A DNA stretch of 64,000 nt from an uncultured Veillonellaceae bacterium (GCA_958348245.1 CATVYJ010000002.1:222293-286292), one strand, 5' to 3'; positions 1 through 8,250 are shown, numbered from the stretch's first letter. Notes: generated from the letters alone by a model not told the origin. Numbers and translations are program-made.

Positions 1-114
1 CCAGCCGACAGTCGCTACGGGAGCGCCGCCGCGGGCCGCCCGCGCGTCGATGACGACGATGCGGTAGAAGGGGACCTTCTTCGCACCCATGCGGGTCAGA
101 CGAATCTTTAACAT
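1..114 (-). CDS. rpsP: 30S ribosomal protein S16, N-terminal part (runs off the window)
   Basis: Only the first 38 codons lie in the window. They read MLKIRLTRMGAKKVPFYRI and continue with the VIDARAARGG segment, the highly conserved N-terminus of bacterial S16, a small-subunit protein needed for 16S rRNA folding. The start is set by a strong GGAGGTG site just upstream of the ATG at 114. It lies downstream of ffh on the same strand, matching the common Firmicute order ylxM-ffh-rpsP. The gene is cut by the window edge, not truncated in nature as far as can be seen. Confidence 0.95.
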   Translation of the reverse strand, partial: MLKIRLTRMGAKKVPFYRIVVIDARAARGGAPVATVGW

Positions 115-204
115 GTGTTTCACCTCCTTGACGTAGTGATGGTTGGTCATGGGAAGAAATGCCTTTCCTTCCCACGCCGCTGTATATGGGTAGAATTACA
201 TGCG

Positions 205-1563
205 TCAGAATTTCGGAAGCATGCCGCCGGGGAAACGGAAGCCTTTCGGCATTTTCATGTTTTTCCCCTTCATTTTTTTCATCTGCTTGCGCACTTCCTT
301 GAACTGCTTGAGCAGGCGGTTCACTTCCTGGATGTGCGTGCCCGAGCCCATGGCGATGCGCTTGCGGCGGCTGCCGTTCAGGATGTCCGGATTGGCGCGC
401 TCCGCGGGCGTCATGGAGAGGATGATCGCCTCGATGTGCTTCATTTCCTTGCCGTCGAAGTCGATTTCCTTGAGCTGCTCTTTGTATTTGCCCATGCCGG
501 GGATCATCCCCAAGAGGCTCTGCATGGAGCCGAGCTTCTTCACCTGGCGCATCTGCTTGAGGAAGTCGTCCAGGGTGAAGTCGCCTTTCTTCATCTTCGC
601 CACAGCGTCTTTCATGCTGTCCTGGTCGAGATTTCTCTGGGCCTGCTCGAAGAGGGACTGGAGGTCCCCCAGGTCGAGGATGCGCCCGGCCATGCGGTCG
701 GGGTAGAAATCTTCGAGGCCGCCGTCGAGTTTTTCGGAGACGCCGATCATCTTGATGGGCTTGCCCGTGACGGACTTGATGGAGAGGGCCGCGCCGCCCC
801 GGGCGTCGCCGTCCATCTTGGTGAGGATGGTGCCGTCGATGCCGAGGTCCGTGTCGAAGGCTTTCGCCGTGGTGACCGCGTCCTGCCCGGTCATGGAGTC
901 CAGCACGAGGAGGATCTCGTGGGGATGGACCGCGTCCTTGATATTGCGCAGCTCGGCCATGAGCTTTTCGTCGATGGTGAGGCGCCCCGCCGTATCGAGG
1001 ATGAGCACGTCCTTATTGTAGGCCCGCGCCGTATCCACCGCCGCCCGGGCGATGCGCACGGGGTCCACGTTGGCGGGCATGCGGTATACGGGCACGTCCA
1101 CCTGTTCGCCGAGGACTTCCAGCTGCTTGATGGCGGCGGGACGGTACACGTCGCAGGCGACCATCATGGGGTGCTTGCCCCGCTTCTTGAGGAGGAGGGC
1201 CAGCTTGCCCGCGGTGGTGGTCTTGCCCGCGCCCTGAAGGCCGACGAGCATGATGACTGTCATCCCCGTGGAGGACATGGTGATCTTGCTCTGGGTGCCC
1301 CCGAGAAGCTCGGTGAGCTCGTCCCGGACGATCTTGATGACCGTCTGGTCGGGCTTCAGGCTGCCGAAGACTTCCTCGCCCACGGCCTTTTCCCGCACGT
1401 GCGCGATGAAATCCCTGGCGACTTTGAAATTGACGTCCGCTTCGAGCAGCGCCCGGCGCACTTCGCGGAGCGCGCCGTCGATATCGCTTTCGGAGAGTTT
1501 GCCCCGTCCGCGCAGGTCTTTAAAAGCGCTCTGCAGCTTGTCTCCTAAACTTTCAAAGGGCAT
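205..1563 (-). CDS. ffh: Signal recognition particle protein Ffh (SRP54 GTPase)
   Basis: A 452-residue protein of normal Ffh length that binds 4.5S/6S SRP RNA and hydrophobic signal sequences and targets ribosomes to FtsY at the membrane. The N domain covers about residues 1-90. The G domain carries the P-loop GLQGAGKTTT (about 108-117), DVYRPAAIKQLEVLGEQ, DTAGRL and TKMDGDARGG. The methionine-rich M domain follows from about 300 (LLGMIPGMGKYKEQLKEID, then SRRKRIAMGSGTHIQEVNRL). It sits 10 bases downstream of ylxM and upstream of rpsP, so the three are probably one transcript. No SRP RNA gene was seen in the window. Confidence 0.97.
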   Translation of the reverse strand: MPFESLGDKLQSAFKDLRGRGKLSESDIDGALREVRRALLEADVNFKVARDFIAHVREKAVGEEVFGSLKPDQTVIKIVRDELTELLGGTQSKITMSSTGMTVIMLVGLQGAGKTTTAGKLALLLKKRGKHPMMVACDVYRPAAIKQLEVLGEQVDVPVYRMPANVDPVRIARAAVDTARAYNKDVLILDTAGRLTIDEKLMAELRNIKDAVHPHEILLVLDSMTGQDAVTTAKAFDTDLGIDGTILTKMDGDARGGAALSIKSVTGKPIKMIGVSEKLDGGLEDFYPDRMAGRILDLGDLQSLFEQAQRNLDQDSMKDAVAKMKKGDFTLDDFLKQMRQVKKLGSMQSLLGMIPGMGKYKEQLKEIDFDGKEMKHIEAIILSMTPAERANPDILNGSRRKRIAMGSGTHIQEVNRLLKQFKEVRKQMKKMKGKNMKMPKGFRFPGGMLPKF

Positions 1564-1573
1564 CCATTCACCT

Positions 1574-1897
1574 TCATTCGCACAAAATGCGGAGCAGTTT
1601 CTCCGCCTCGGCGGCGCGCTCCGGCGGAATCAGCCGGGCCAGCGCTTCCGCCGCCTCTTTCCTCGCCGCCCGGGACGCCTCCATGTGGAGCGCCGCCTCG
1701 TACGCGGCGAGCTGTTCCTCCCCGTGGCGCATCGCGTCGTGCACCGCCTGCCGGGAGATGTGGAAATGCCCGGCGATCTCTCCGAGCGAAAGATTTTCAT
1801 TATAATACAGGTCCAGACATTCCCGCTGCCGGTCCGTCAACAGCGCGCCGTAGCAGTCCAGGAGTCCGCCCTGCCATACGATGTTTTCCAGCGACAT
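1574..1897 (-). CDS. ylxM: YlxM/p13-family helix-turn-helix protein
   Basis: A 107-residue protein (UPF0122 family) normally encoded directly before ffh. The segment LTDRQRECLDLYYNENLSLGEIAGHFHISRQAV is a sigma-70 region 4-like helix-turn-helix, followed by a basic and acidic C-terminal helix. In streptococci the homologue modulates SRP function; the role here is inferred from that. An upstream in-frame ATG at 1945 exists, but the start MSLENIV at 1897 was chosen because a consensus promoter lies at 1917-1945, so the longer form would start inside the promoter. The leader would be only about 13 bases. Confidence 0.88.
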   Translation of the reverse strand: MSLENIVWQGGLLDCYGALLTDRQRECLDLYYNENLSLGEIAGHFHISRQAVHDAMRHGEEQLAAYEAALHMEASRAARKEAAEALARLIPPERAAEAEKLLRILCE

Positions 1898-1916
1898 AGC
1901 ATCACCAACGCGTTTT

Positions 1917-1945
1917 ATTATATATGCGCCCGCCGTTTCTGTCAA
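1917..1945 (-). promoter_or_regulatory. Consensus sigma-A promoter of ylxM-ffh-rpsP
   Basis: On the minus strand TTGACA (1945-1940) is followed after exactly 17 bases by TATAAT (1922-1917). Both hexamers match consensus. The predicted start site lies about 13 bases before the ylxM ATG. Confidence 0.88.
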
Positions 1946-1973
1946 GGAATTTCCCTTTACATGCGCGGCATAA

Positions 1974-2005
1974 GAAAAACGCCGGCCTCCTCCTGGAAAC
2001 CGGCG
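1974..2005 (-). terminator. Intrinsic terminator after rubredoxin
   Basis: On the minus strand CGCCGG and CCGGCG pair around a short loop, followed by TTTTTCTT. It lies 9 bases past the rubredoxin stop. Confidence 0.8.
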
Positions 2006-2013
2006 CTTCTCTC

Positions 2014-2178
2014 TCAGTCTTCCTGCGGTTCAAACGCGGCTTTGGATGCGCCGCACACCGGGCATACCCAGTCGTCGGGGATATCCTCGAACTTCGTGCC
2101 CGGAGCGATGCCGCCGTCCGGATCGCCCTTTTCTTCGTCATAAATGTAGCCGCAGATGGTGCAAACGTACTTCTTCAT
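2014..2178 (-). CDS. Rubredoxin
   Basis: A 54-residue small iron protein. The two iron-binding knuckles are clear: CTIC at Cys6/Cys9 and CPVC at Cys39/Cys42, with the typical DPDGGIAPGTKFEDIPDDWV linker. It transfers single electrons, in anaerobes often to rubrerythrin or other oxygen-detoxifying enzymes; the partner is not in this window. The start is fixed by AGGAGG seven bases before the ATG at 2178. An extended -10 element (TGGTATAAT, minus strand, about 2223-2215) lies upstream and a terminator downstream, so it appears monocistronic. Confidence 0.96.
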   Translation of the reverse strand: MKKYVCTICGYIYDEEKGDPDGGIAPGTKFEDIPDDWVCPVCGASKAAFEPQED

Positions 2179-2504
2179 GGTGCGCCTCCTTTGAATAACC
2201 AACGCATTTTCTTCATTATACCATAGAGCCGCCCCGAAAATTCCCCGTACCTCTCCATCGCAGAGAAAAATTCCGCGCCGCTCCCCGCGCAAAAAATTTT
2301 CGACCGCCTTTCCCGCGCGTGAAAAAATTTTCCCGCTCCATTTTTCTACGCGCAAAAATCTGTGACGCCAAAAAATTTCGCACCTCCGCTTTCCGCGACA
2401 CCCATTTTGCAGGGGCGCTCCAAAAATCACCGCTGAAAATTTCACAGCGGGCGCGCGAAAACGCCAAAGGAAAAATCCTCTCCCATGCGGAAGAGGATGG
2501 AGGC
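2179..2504. other. Gene-free stretch between rubredoxin and araD
   Basis: Holds the extended -10 promoter of rubredoxin (2215-2220) and the araD terminator (2471-2498). In between are several A/T tracts of the form AAAATTTT set in GC-rich DNA (near 2270, 2296, 2328, 2374, 2438). An 83-codon minus-strand ORF here has strongly biased, low-complexity composition and no ribosome site, so it is not called. Confidence 0.6.
2471..2498 (-). terminator. Terminator of the ABC importer-araD operon
   Basis: On the minus strand ATCCTCT pairs with AGAGGAT and is followed by TTTTTCC. It lies 7 bases after the araD stop. Confidence 0.8.
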
Positions 2505-3200
2505 TCAGCCCTGTCCGTAATACGCGTGAGGACCGTGCTTGCGGAAATAGTGACGGTCCAGGATGTACGGCGGCATGGCGGCCTTCGGGTTCAGCTGAAG
2601 CGTTTTCCACGCCATGTCCGCCACGGTCTCGAGCACCACCGCGTGGTACACCGCTTCCGCCGGGTCTTTTCCCCACGCGAAGGGGCCGTGGCTGCGCACG
2701 ACGACGCCCGGCACGGAGAGAGGCTCCCGCCGGCGGGCGCGCACGGTCTCCACGATGACCGCGCCCGTATTCGCTTCATAATCACCGTTGACTTCCTCTT
2801 CCGTGAGGCCGCGCGTGCAGGGCACGGGGCCGTAGAAATAATCCGCATGGGTGGTGCCCAGCGCGGGAATGTCCATCCCGGCCTGCGCGAAGGCCGCGGC
2901 GCACACGGAGTGCGTGTGGACGACGCCGCCGATCTCCGGAAACGCCCGGTAGAGCGCCAGGTGCGTGGCCGTGTCGGACGAGGGCTTCCACTTCCCTTCG
3001 AGCCGCTCTCCGCTTGCAAGGTCTACCACGACCATGTCTCCTGGCGTCATGCCGTCGTAGCTGACGCCGGAAGGCTTGATGACCACGGCGCCCGCCCCGC
3101 GGTCCACGCCGCTCACGTTGCCCCACGTGTAGATGACCACGCCCCGTCGCGCGAGCTCCAGATTGGCCGCGCACACCGCTTCTTTCAATGCTTCCAGCAT
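2505..3200 (-). CDS. araD: L-ribulose-5-phosphate 4-epimerase (AraD family)
   Basis: A 231-residue class II aldolase-fold enzyme, the same length as E. coli AraD. It interconverts L-ribulose 5-phosphate and D-xylulose 5-phosphate by retro-aldol chemistry on a bound metal. Visible family marks are TWGNVSGVDR, the metal-binding HTHSVCAAAF, the loop ADYFYGPVPCTRGL, SHGPFAWGKD and the C-terminus HGPHAYYGQG. The start at 3200 has AGGAGGA four bases upstream. It follows the ABC ATPase gene by 10 bases and ends at a terminator, so it is the last gene of the importer operon. No araA or araB is present, so its substrate source is unclear; related epimerases act on other pentulose phosphates. Confidence 0.9.
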   Translation of the reverse strand: MLEALKEAVCAANLELARRGVVIYTWGNVSGVDRGAGAVVIKPSGVSYDGMTPGDMVVVDLASGERLEGKWKPSSDTATHLALYRAFPEIGGVVHTHSVCAAAFAQAGMDIPALGTTHADYFYGPVPCTRGLTEEEVNGDYEANTGAVIVETVRARRREPLSVPGVVVRSHGPFAWGKDPAEAVYHAVVLETVADMAWKTLQLNPKAAMPPYILDRHYFRKHGPHAYYGQG

Positions 3201-3210
3201 GGGGTCCTCC

Positions 3211-4260
3211 TCATTCTTCCGCGATGACCCACACCTTATCCGCGGGGAAAACGGCGTACACGTCGCCCGAGAGGATGGCGCGCCCGGGGTCGAACATGTC
3301 CACGATCCACGATTTGCCGCGCCCGTCGCGCACAAAGTAGCGCACTTTTTCGCCGAGGAACATGGAGTTCTCCACGCGGACGGAGACGCTCACCAGGCCG
3401 TCTGCCGGCGCGGGAGAGAGCTTCACGCATTCCGGCCGGATGCTCGCGCTGTACTGATGTCCGGCCTGGACGGGTTTGCCTGCCGGAATGCGCACGCCGC
3501 CGTAGCACACGGTCCCGCCGTCCGCGCCGGTAAGATCGAGCAGATTGGTCGTGCCGATGAAGTCCGCCACAAAAGGCGTCTTCGGCTCGAAATAGATTTC
3601 CTGCGCCGTGCCCACCTGATGGATGACGCCGTCTTTCAGCACGACGATTTTGTCCGACATGGACAGGGCCTCCGACTGGTCGTGGGTGACGTAGATGGTG
3701 GAAAGCCCCATGCGCTGCTGGATGTCCCGCAGCTCCACGCGGACGCTCTCCCGGAGCTTGGCATCCAGATTGGACAGCGGCTCGTCGAGGAGGAGCACCT
3801 CCGGGTCCATGACGAGCGCGCGGGCTACGGCGACGCGCTGCTGCTGGCCGCCGGAGAGCTGGTTGGGAAACCGTTTTTCCATGCCGGAAAGCTGCATCAG
3901 CTCGAGCGCCGCCGCGACGCGTTTTTCCACGTCCGCCGCAGGCGTCTTCTTCACGCGCAGCCCGTAGGCCACGTTGTCGAAGACGGACATGTGCGGGAAG
4001 AGCGCGTATTCCTGAAAGACCATGGCGGTGTTCCGTCCGTAGGGCGGGATTTTTTCAATGCGCTTTCCTCCGAGGAGGATTTCCCCCGCGTCCGGCTCGT
4101 AAAATCCGGCGATCATCCGGAGGAGCGTGGTCTTCCCGCAGCCCGACGGGCCGAGGAAGGTCACAAATTCGCCTTTTTCGATGGCGAGATTCACGTCCTT
4201 GATGACGTGGTTGTTTCCAAAATATTTATTGATGCCTCTGAGTTCCAGAACTGCTGCCAT
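3211..4260 (-). CDS. ABC importer ATP-binding protein (FbpC/AfuC/PotA type)
   Basis: A 349-residue ATPase of the CUT1-like importers. It shows Walker A GPSGCGKTTLLRM, the Q-loop MVFQEYALFPHMS, signature LSGGQQQRVAVARAL, Walker B VLLLDEPLSNLDA and the switch His in YVTHDQSEALSM. About 110 C-terminal residues form a TOBE-type regulatory region. It energises the permease encoded 32 bases upstream. By family it fits ferric iron, polyamine or sugar-phosphate uptake; the co-operonic araD makes a phosphosugar worth considering. The substrate cannot be settled from sequence. Confidence 0.92.
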   Translation of the reverse strand: MAAVLELRGINKYFGNNHVIKDVNLAIEKGEFVTFLGPSGCGKTTLLRMIAGFYEPDAGEILLGGKRIEKIPPYGRNTAMVFQEYALFPHMSVFDNVAYGLRVKKTPAADVEKRVAAALELMQLSGMEKRFPNQLSGGQQQRVAVARALVMDPEVLLLDEPLSNLDAKLRESVRVELRDIQQRMGLSTIYVTHDQSEALSMSDKIVVLKDGVIHQVGTAQEIYFEPKTPFVADFIGTTNLLDLTGADGGTVCYGGVRIPAGKPVQAGHQYSASIRPECVKLSPAPADGLVSVSVRVENSMFLGEKVRYFVRDGRGKSWIVDMFDPGRAILSGDVYAVFPADKVWVIAEE

Positions 4261-4292
4261 AATATACCTCTCCTGTTCTATTCCACTGGCGG

Positions 4293-5954
4293 TTACAGGT
4301 CAAAAATATTGATCTTGTCCCGCAGAATGAGTTTCACGATGCCGAAGGTGATGTAGATGGTGAGCATCATGCCCACGGCGGTGGCGCTGGCGGTGGGCAG
4401 GAAGCCCTGATCGGCCAGACTCATGATGTTGATGGACGCCAGATTCCACTCGGGCGACACGAGGAAAATGACCGTGCTCAGCGTGTTCATGGACCGCATG
4501 AACGCGTAGACGAAACTCACGGAGAGGGAATTTTTCAGCATGGGCAGGATGATTTTCCGGAAGGTGGTGAAGCTGTTCGCCCCGAGATTGGCCGAGGCCT
4601 GCTCCATGGACGCGTCGATCTGCTTGAGCCCCGCCACGGCCTGCCGGTAGCCTACGGGCAGCTGGCGCAGCGTCATGCCGAGGACGATGATGGCCATGGT
4701 GCCGGTCAGTTCCAGCGGCGCTTCATTGAAGGCAAGGATCAGCGCGAGGCCGATGAACGTGCCCGGCAGGGACACGGGGAGCATGGCGAGGAAATCCATC
4801 ACCGTGCGTCCCGGGAAGCGCTTCCGCACGGTGAGGAAGGCCAGGGCGATGCCCAGCACGGTGGTGGCCGCCGCGGTGATCATGGAGGCGGACCAGCTGT
4901 GGAGGAGCACTTTCGACTGGACGACCCCTTCGCGGAAATACTGGAGCGTAAAGGTGTAGTCCGCGCCGAAGGCCACGGTGAACGCAAAGAGGAAAACCAC
5001 GCCGATGATCATCAGGATGGCCGCGCAGAGCACGGAGCAGAAGGCGAAGAAGCACCACGTCGCCGCCGGCCCCGCCGTGACGCGGATGAGCCCCGCCACG
5101 GGTTTCCCCGTGACGGTCACGTAGGAATTTTTCTCCAGATAGTACCGCTGCACGAAGAAGACGAGCAGCGTGGGGATGACGAGGAAGACGGACAGCACCG
5201 CGCCCATGGGCAGGTCCCACGCGCCGGTGACCTGGGTGTACGCTTCCGTGGCGAGCACGTGGTAATTGCCGCCCACGAGCATGGGGTTGCCGAAGTCGGC
5301 GAGGCTGTTGATGCCCACCAGCAGGAAGGCGCTGGCCACGCCGGGCGTCGCCAGGCGCAGCGTCACCGTGCGGAAGAGGTACCAGCCCCGCGCGCCCAGA
5401 TTCTGTGCGGCCAGCTCCAGATTGGGGCTGATGGACTTGAGCACGCCCGAAATGGTGATGTACGCCAGCGGGAAGAACGCGATGGTCTGCGCCACCCAGA
5501 GGCCCACCGGCCCGTACAGGTCGGTCTGCAGGTGGAGCACGTGCCACGTGATGAAGCCGCGCCGGCCGAAGAGCATGATGAAGGCCAGCCCGGTCACGAC
5601 GGAGGGCGCCATGGTGGGCAGCAGCGCCACCACCCGGAAAAACCGCTTGCCCGGCATGTCCGTATAGTTCACCGCGTAGGCGAAAATAAAGCCGAAAATG
5701 ATGGCCGTGGTCGTCGCCGCCAGAGACGAGAACAGCGTGTGGCTGAAGACTTCCAGAAATTCCCGCGACGTGAGCGCCCTCGTCCAGTGCTCCGCATCCG
5801 GCACCAGGAGGATTTTCACAAACGGATAGATAATGAATAGCCCGAAGAGCAGAAACAGGACGGCGATGGACGCCAACAGCGGCGGCTCCCGGAGGAGCAC
5901 TTTCATCTCCGCCCGCCAGCCCGTATGCTCACGGCCCGTATCCAGTTCTTTCAT
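4293..5954 (-). CDS. ABC importer permease with two fused transmembrane domains (FbpB/AfuB type)
   Basis: A 553-residue membrane protein with about 12 hydrophobic segments in two homologous halves. Each half carries an EAA-type coupling motif: AAQNLGARGWYLFRTVTL in the first and EQASANLGANSFTTFRKI in the second. Such double permeases are typical of the FbpB/AfuB group. A longer ORF begins at 5975, but the ATG at 5954 (MKELDTG) has AGGGAG at good spacing and was chosen. A hairpin with U-tract at 6012-6046 between this gene and the binding-protein gene probably lets the binding protein be made in excess. Confidence 0.9.
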   Translation of the reverse strand: MKELDTGREHTGWRAEMKVLLREPPLLASIAVLFLLFGLFIIYPFVKILLVPDAEHWTRALTSREFLEVFSHTLFSSLAATTTAIIFGFIFAYAVNYTDMPGKRFFRVVALLPTMAPSVVTGLAFIMLFGRRGFITWHVLHLQTDLYGPVGLWVAQTIAFFPLAYITISGVLKSISPNLELAAQNLGARGWYLFRTVTLRLATPGVASAFLLVGINSLADFGNPMLVGGNYHVLATEAYTQVTGAWDLPMGAVLSVFLVIPTLLVFFVQRYYLEKNSYVTVTGKPVAGLIRVTAGPAATWCFFAFCSVLCAAILMIIGVVFLFAFTVAFGADYTFTLQYFREGVVQSKVLLHSWSASMITAAATTVLGIALAFLTVRKRFPGRTVMDFLAMLPVSLPGTFIGLALILAFNEAPLELTGTMAIIVLGMTLRQLPVGYRQAVAGLKQIDASMEQASANLGANSFTTFRKIILPMLKNSLSVSFVYAFMRSMNTLSTVIFLVSPEWNLASINIMSLADQGFLPTASATAVGMMLTIYITFGIVKLILRDKINIFDL

Positions 5955-6011
5955 GTAGACTCCCTTCTCTGCCATACAGAAACGCCCTCCGCCGGAAGCG
6001 GCGGAAAGAAA

Positions 6012-6046
6012 AACCCCTTCCCTGCCGTTCCGGCAGAAGGAAGAGG
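6012..6046 (-). terminator. Intra-operon hairpin between binding protein and permease genes
   Basis: On the minus strand a stem containing CTGCCG/CGGCAG with flanking TTCC/GGAA is followed by GGGGTTTTTCTTT. It most likely acts as a partial terminator that lowers permease and ATPase expression relative to the binding protein. Confidence 0.65.
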
Positions 6047-6064
6047 CTTTCCCGTTGGCGTATG

Positions 6065-7111
6065 TTATTCTTCAAAGAATTTGTCGCAGTTCATCTGCTT
6101 GTCCGCGCCCGCTTTTTCCATGTCGTACGCTTTGTACAGCGGCAGCTCGGACAGCGGCTTCTGGCCTTCCGGCGGCGCTACGTCGGGATTGCACGCCACG
6201 CCGTTCGTGGTCCGCACGAGGATGTCGCCCGCTTCCTTCGTCAGGCAGTAATCCACGAATGCCTGCGCCACTTCCTTGTCGGCGCTGTTCTTGATGATGG
6301 ACACCGGGCAGAGGGTCCAGCCCGCGTTGTCGTAAATCGTGCTGTGGATCTTCTGTCCCTTCTGGCTGACCAGCATCTGGTCGGAGATGAAGTTCAGCGC
6401 GATCAGGTATTCGCCCGCGCCCGTCTTCTGGGCCGGCGCAAATCCGGACGGCGTGAACTGCGCGATCTGGCCTTTCAGCTGTTTCAGATAGGCCCAGCCT
6501 TTTTCTTCGCCCATGGACTGCAGGACGGAGCTGATGAAGGTGAGGCCCGTCCCCGATTTCCGCGGGTCCGGCGCGATGATTTCGCCTTTGAATTCGGGCT
6601 TGAGCAGGTCTTCCAGCGTTTCCGGAGCCTTCACGCCCTTCGGTTCAAATTCTTCCTTGAAGCGGTTTTCGTTGTAGCCGATGGACATGACTTCCAGATA
6701 CGTGCCGTACCAGTAGCCGTCCTTGTCCTGATATTCCGGCAGAATCATGCCGGCGTTCGGCGATTTGTACGCTTCCGTCAGGCCGTCCGCCTTGGCCTTG
6801 GCGTGCGCGTCGGATGTGCCGCCCAGCCAGATATCCGCCTTCGGAGAATCTTTTTCCGCCGTAATGCGCGCCAGCGCTTCGCCCGTGGGCAGGCGGATGA
6901 AGCTCACGTCCGCGCCGGTCTTTTCCTTGAACTGATCCGCCAGTTCCTTCGCCGTATCTTCATGGAACGACACGTACATGACGAGCTTTTTCCCCTTGAG
7001 GTCCTGCGCGCCCCCTTCGGACTTCGCGCCGGACGAAGAGCCGCCCCCGCAGCCTGCGGCGAGCATCACGGTTCCGGCCAGCACCGCTGCCGCCAGAGCT
7101 TTCCATTTCAT
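6065..7111 (-). CDS. ABC importer substrate-binding lipoprotein (FbpA/AfuA type)
   Basis: A 348-residue secreted lipoprotein. The first 21 residues are a lipoprotein signal with the lipobox LAAGC, then a Gly/Ser-rich tether. The mature part has the bilobed class of Fe3+/sugar-phosphate/polyamine binders (YVSFHEDTAKELADQFKEK, KADIWLGGTSDAHAKA, SGTGLTFISSVLQSMG). I do not see the paired adjacent tyrosines that ligate iron in many FbpA proteins in an obvious place, so iron should not be assumed. The start MKWK at 7111 has GGGAGGGA upstream. It is the first gene of the operon binding protein-permease-ATPase-araD. Confidence 0.88.
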   Translation of the reverse strand: MKWKALAAAVLAGTVMLAAGCGGGSSSGAKSEGGAQDLKGKKLVMYVSFHEDTAKELADQFKEKTGADVSFIRLPTGEALARITAEKDSPKADIWLGGTSDAHAKAKADGLTEAYKSPNAGMILPEYQDKDGYWYGTYLEVMSIGYNENRFKEEFEPKGVKAPETLEDLLKPEFKGEIIAPDPRKSGTGLTFISSVLQSMGEEKGWAYLKQLKGQIAQFTPSGFAPAQKTGAGEYLIALNFISDQMLVSQKGQKIHSTIYDNAGWTLCPVSIIKNSADKEVAQAFVDYCLTKEAGDILVRTTNGVACNPDVAPPEGQKPLSELPLYKAYDMEKAGADKQMNCDKFFEE

Positions 7112-7274
7112 ACTGATCCCTCCCTGGAACAATTTACAAATCTATTACAAATTTACCATATCTTTACAGAAAAGAAAAGGCGTATACACTTTTTCCGGAG
7201 GAATCCGGGATAATAGAATTTTTCTTTACCCGTTTCTCTGCACTTCTTTGCACGAATGGACTTTCTCTCCCGGG

Positions 7275-7292
7275 AAAAGAGGTACCTCTTTT
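7275..7292. promoter_or_regulatory. Perfect 18-bp palindrome, candidate operator
   Basis: AAAAGAGGTACCTCTTTT is a perfect inverted repeat located between the XRE regulator gene and the start of the importer operon. Its form fits a dimeric repressor site. No T-tract follows, so it is not a normal terminator. Confidence 0.5.
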
Positions 7293-7342
7293 ATCGTGCG
7301 CCGCGGCGCTCTATATCCGGCCGCCCGGGCCGTTTCCGGGCA

Positions 7343-7370
7343 TAAAAAAAGCAGGACCCTGTCCTGCTGT
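7343..7370 (-). terminator. Terminator of the XRE regulator gene
   Basis: On the minus strand AGCAGGAC pairs with GTCCTGCT and is followed by TTTTTTTATG, overlapping the end of the gene. Confidence 0.88.
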
Positions 7371-7690
7371 CACGGCCGTTCCGGGCGGCGGTCGCGGTAG
7401 ATTTTCTTTTCCGTTTCGTTCTCCGAGATGAGCGCCGCCAGGTCCACGCCGAGGCCGTCGGCGATGGAGAGAAGCGTCGCGATGGAAAGGCCGCTGTTGT
7501 ACCGGCCCCGTTCGATCTTGCTGAGGGTGCTCTTGCTGATGGCGATCTTCAACGCAAACGCTTCCTGCGACAGGCCCTCGATGGTGCGGTAATAGGCGAC
7601 CCGCGCGCCGATCTGCCGGTAGATCCACAAGTGTCTCGCGTCCAAAATGTCATTCCTTCTTTCGTGCGTCTGTCTGTATGAGTATCGCAT
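7370..7690 (-). CDS. XRE-family helix-turn-helix regulator
   Basis: A 106-residue protein. Residues about 27-82 form a Cro/C1-type DNA-binding domain (RVAYYRTIEGLSQEAFALKI, ISKSTLSKIERGRYN, LLSIADGLGVDLAALI). The N-terminal 25 residues are basic and polar and the tail is short, with no sensor domain. It stands alone with its own terminator. It could act on the palindrome at 7275-7292 or on the importer operon downstream; that is inference from position only. An AGGA lies five bases before the ATG at 7690. Confidence 0.85.
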   Translation of the reverse strand: MRYSYRQTHERRNDILDARHLWIYRQIGARVAYYRTIEGLSQEAFALKIAISKSTLSKIERGRYNSGLSIATLLSIADGLGVDLAALISENETEKKIYRDRRPERP

Positions 7691-7867
7691 ATTTTCCTGC
7701 GGCGCACCGCGTCCCCGCAGGGCGGAAAAGCGGATGCATGAGGCGTTTTTGCGGAAGCAGAGGAAACGTTCCGGGCTGCCTTCCGAAAAGAGTGCTTTAT
7801 GCGCCTGTCAAGTTCTATAATTCAATTATATTGGATTTGATTTCCTGTGTAAAGTAGCGGAGCGCAA

Positions 7868-7893
7868 GAAAAAACAGCACGTCTCCGTGCTGT
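7868..7893 (-). terminator. Terminator after the small helical protein gene
   Basis: ACAGCACG and CGTGCTGT form a perfect stem. On the minus strand it is followed by TTTTTTC. Confidence 0.82.
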
Positions 7894-7911
7894 CATTTTT
7901 CCGGTCTCCGT

Positions 7912-8250
7912 TTATTCGGCGAGCGCTTCCAGGCGGGCGAGATCGGCGAGGACGTCGTCCAGGGCCTCTCCGGCGAGGCGGGCGGTCTCCCCGAGCTGCG
8001 CCGCCGCCGGGGCGAGCGCCTCCTCCGGCATGCCCCGCTCCGCTTCGGCGGCGATCTGCTTCATCACTTTTTCCGCCAGTTTCTGCGCGCGGATGGCGAG
8101 CGGCACGTCTTCATAGAGGACGCGGACGAGCGCATCCGTGTCTTCCGTCTGCCGGAAGGCGCGCCCGCTGAGGCGTTCCGTGCGCGCCGCCGCTTCCCCT
8201 GCTTTCCGCCGCCCCGCGGCGACGAGCGTTTCCAATGCGTCCAGTTCCAT
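7912..8250 (-). CDS. Small alpha-helical protein of unknown function
   Basis: I do not recognise this 112-residue protein. It is rich in Ala, Glu and Leu, lacks Cys and membrane segments, and looks fully helical (VAAGRRKAGEAAARTERLSG, KLAEKVMKQIAAEAERGMPE), perhaps a coiled-coil bundle. Two starts are possible: ATG at 8271, which overlaps the stop of the upstream flavin-binding gene as ATGA, and ATG at 8250 (MELDALE), which has GGAGGAGA five bases upstream and was chosen. It is the second gene of a two-gene operon ending at a strong terminator. Confidence 0.7.
   Translation of the reverse strand: MELDALETLVAAGRRKAGEAAARTERLSGRAFRQTEDTDALVRVLYEDVPLAIRAQKLAEKVMKQIAAEAERGMPEEALAPAAAQLGETARLAGEALDDVLADLARLEALAE

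Noticed and set aside
2216..2467. 83-codon minus-strand ORF upstream of rubredoxin
   Set aside because: Composition is dominated by Arg, Phe and Lys from the A/T tracts; no ribosome site; overlaps the rubredoxin promoter.
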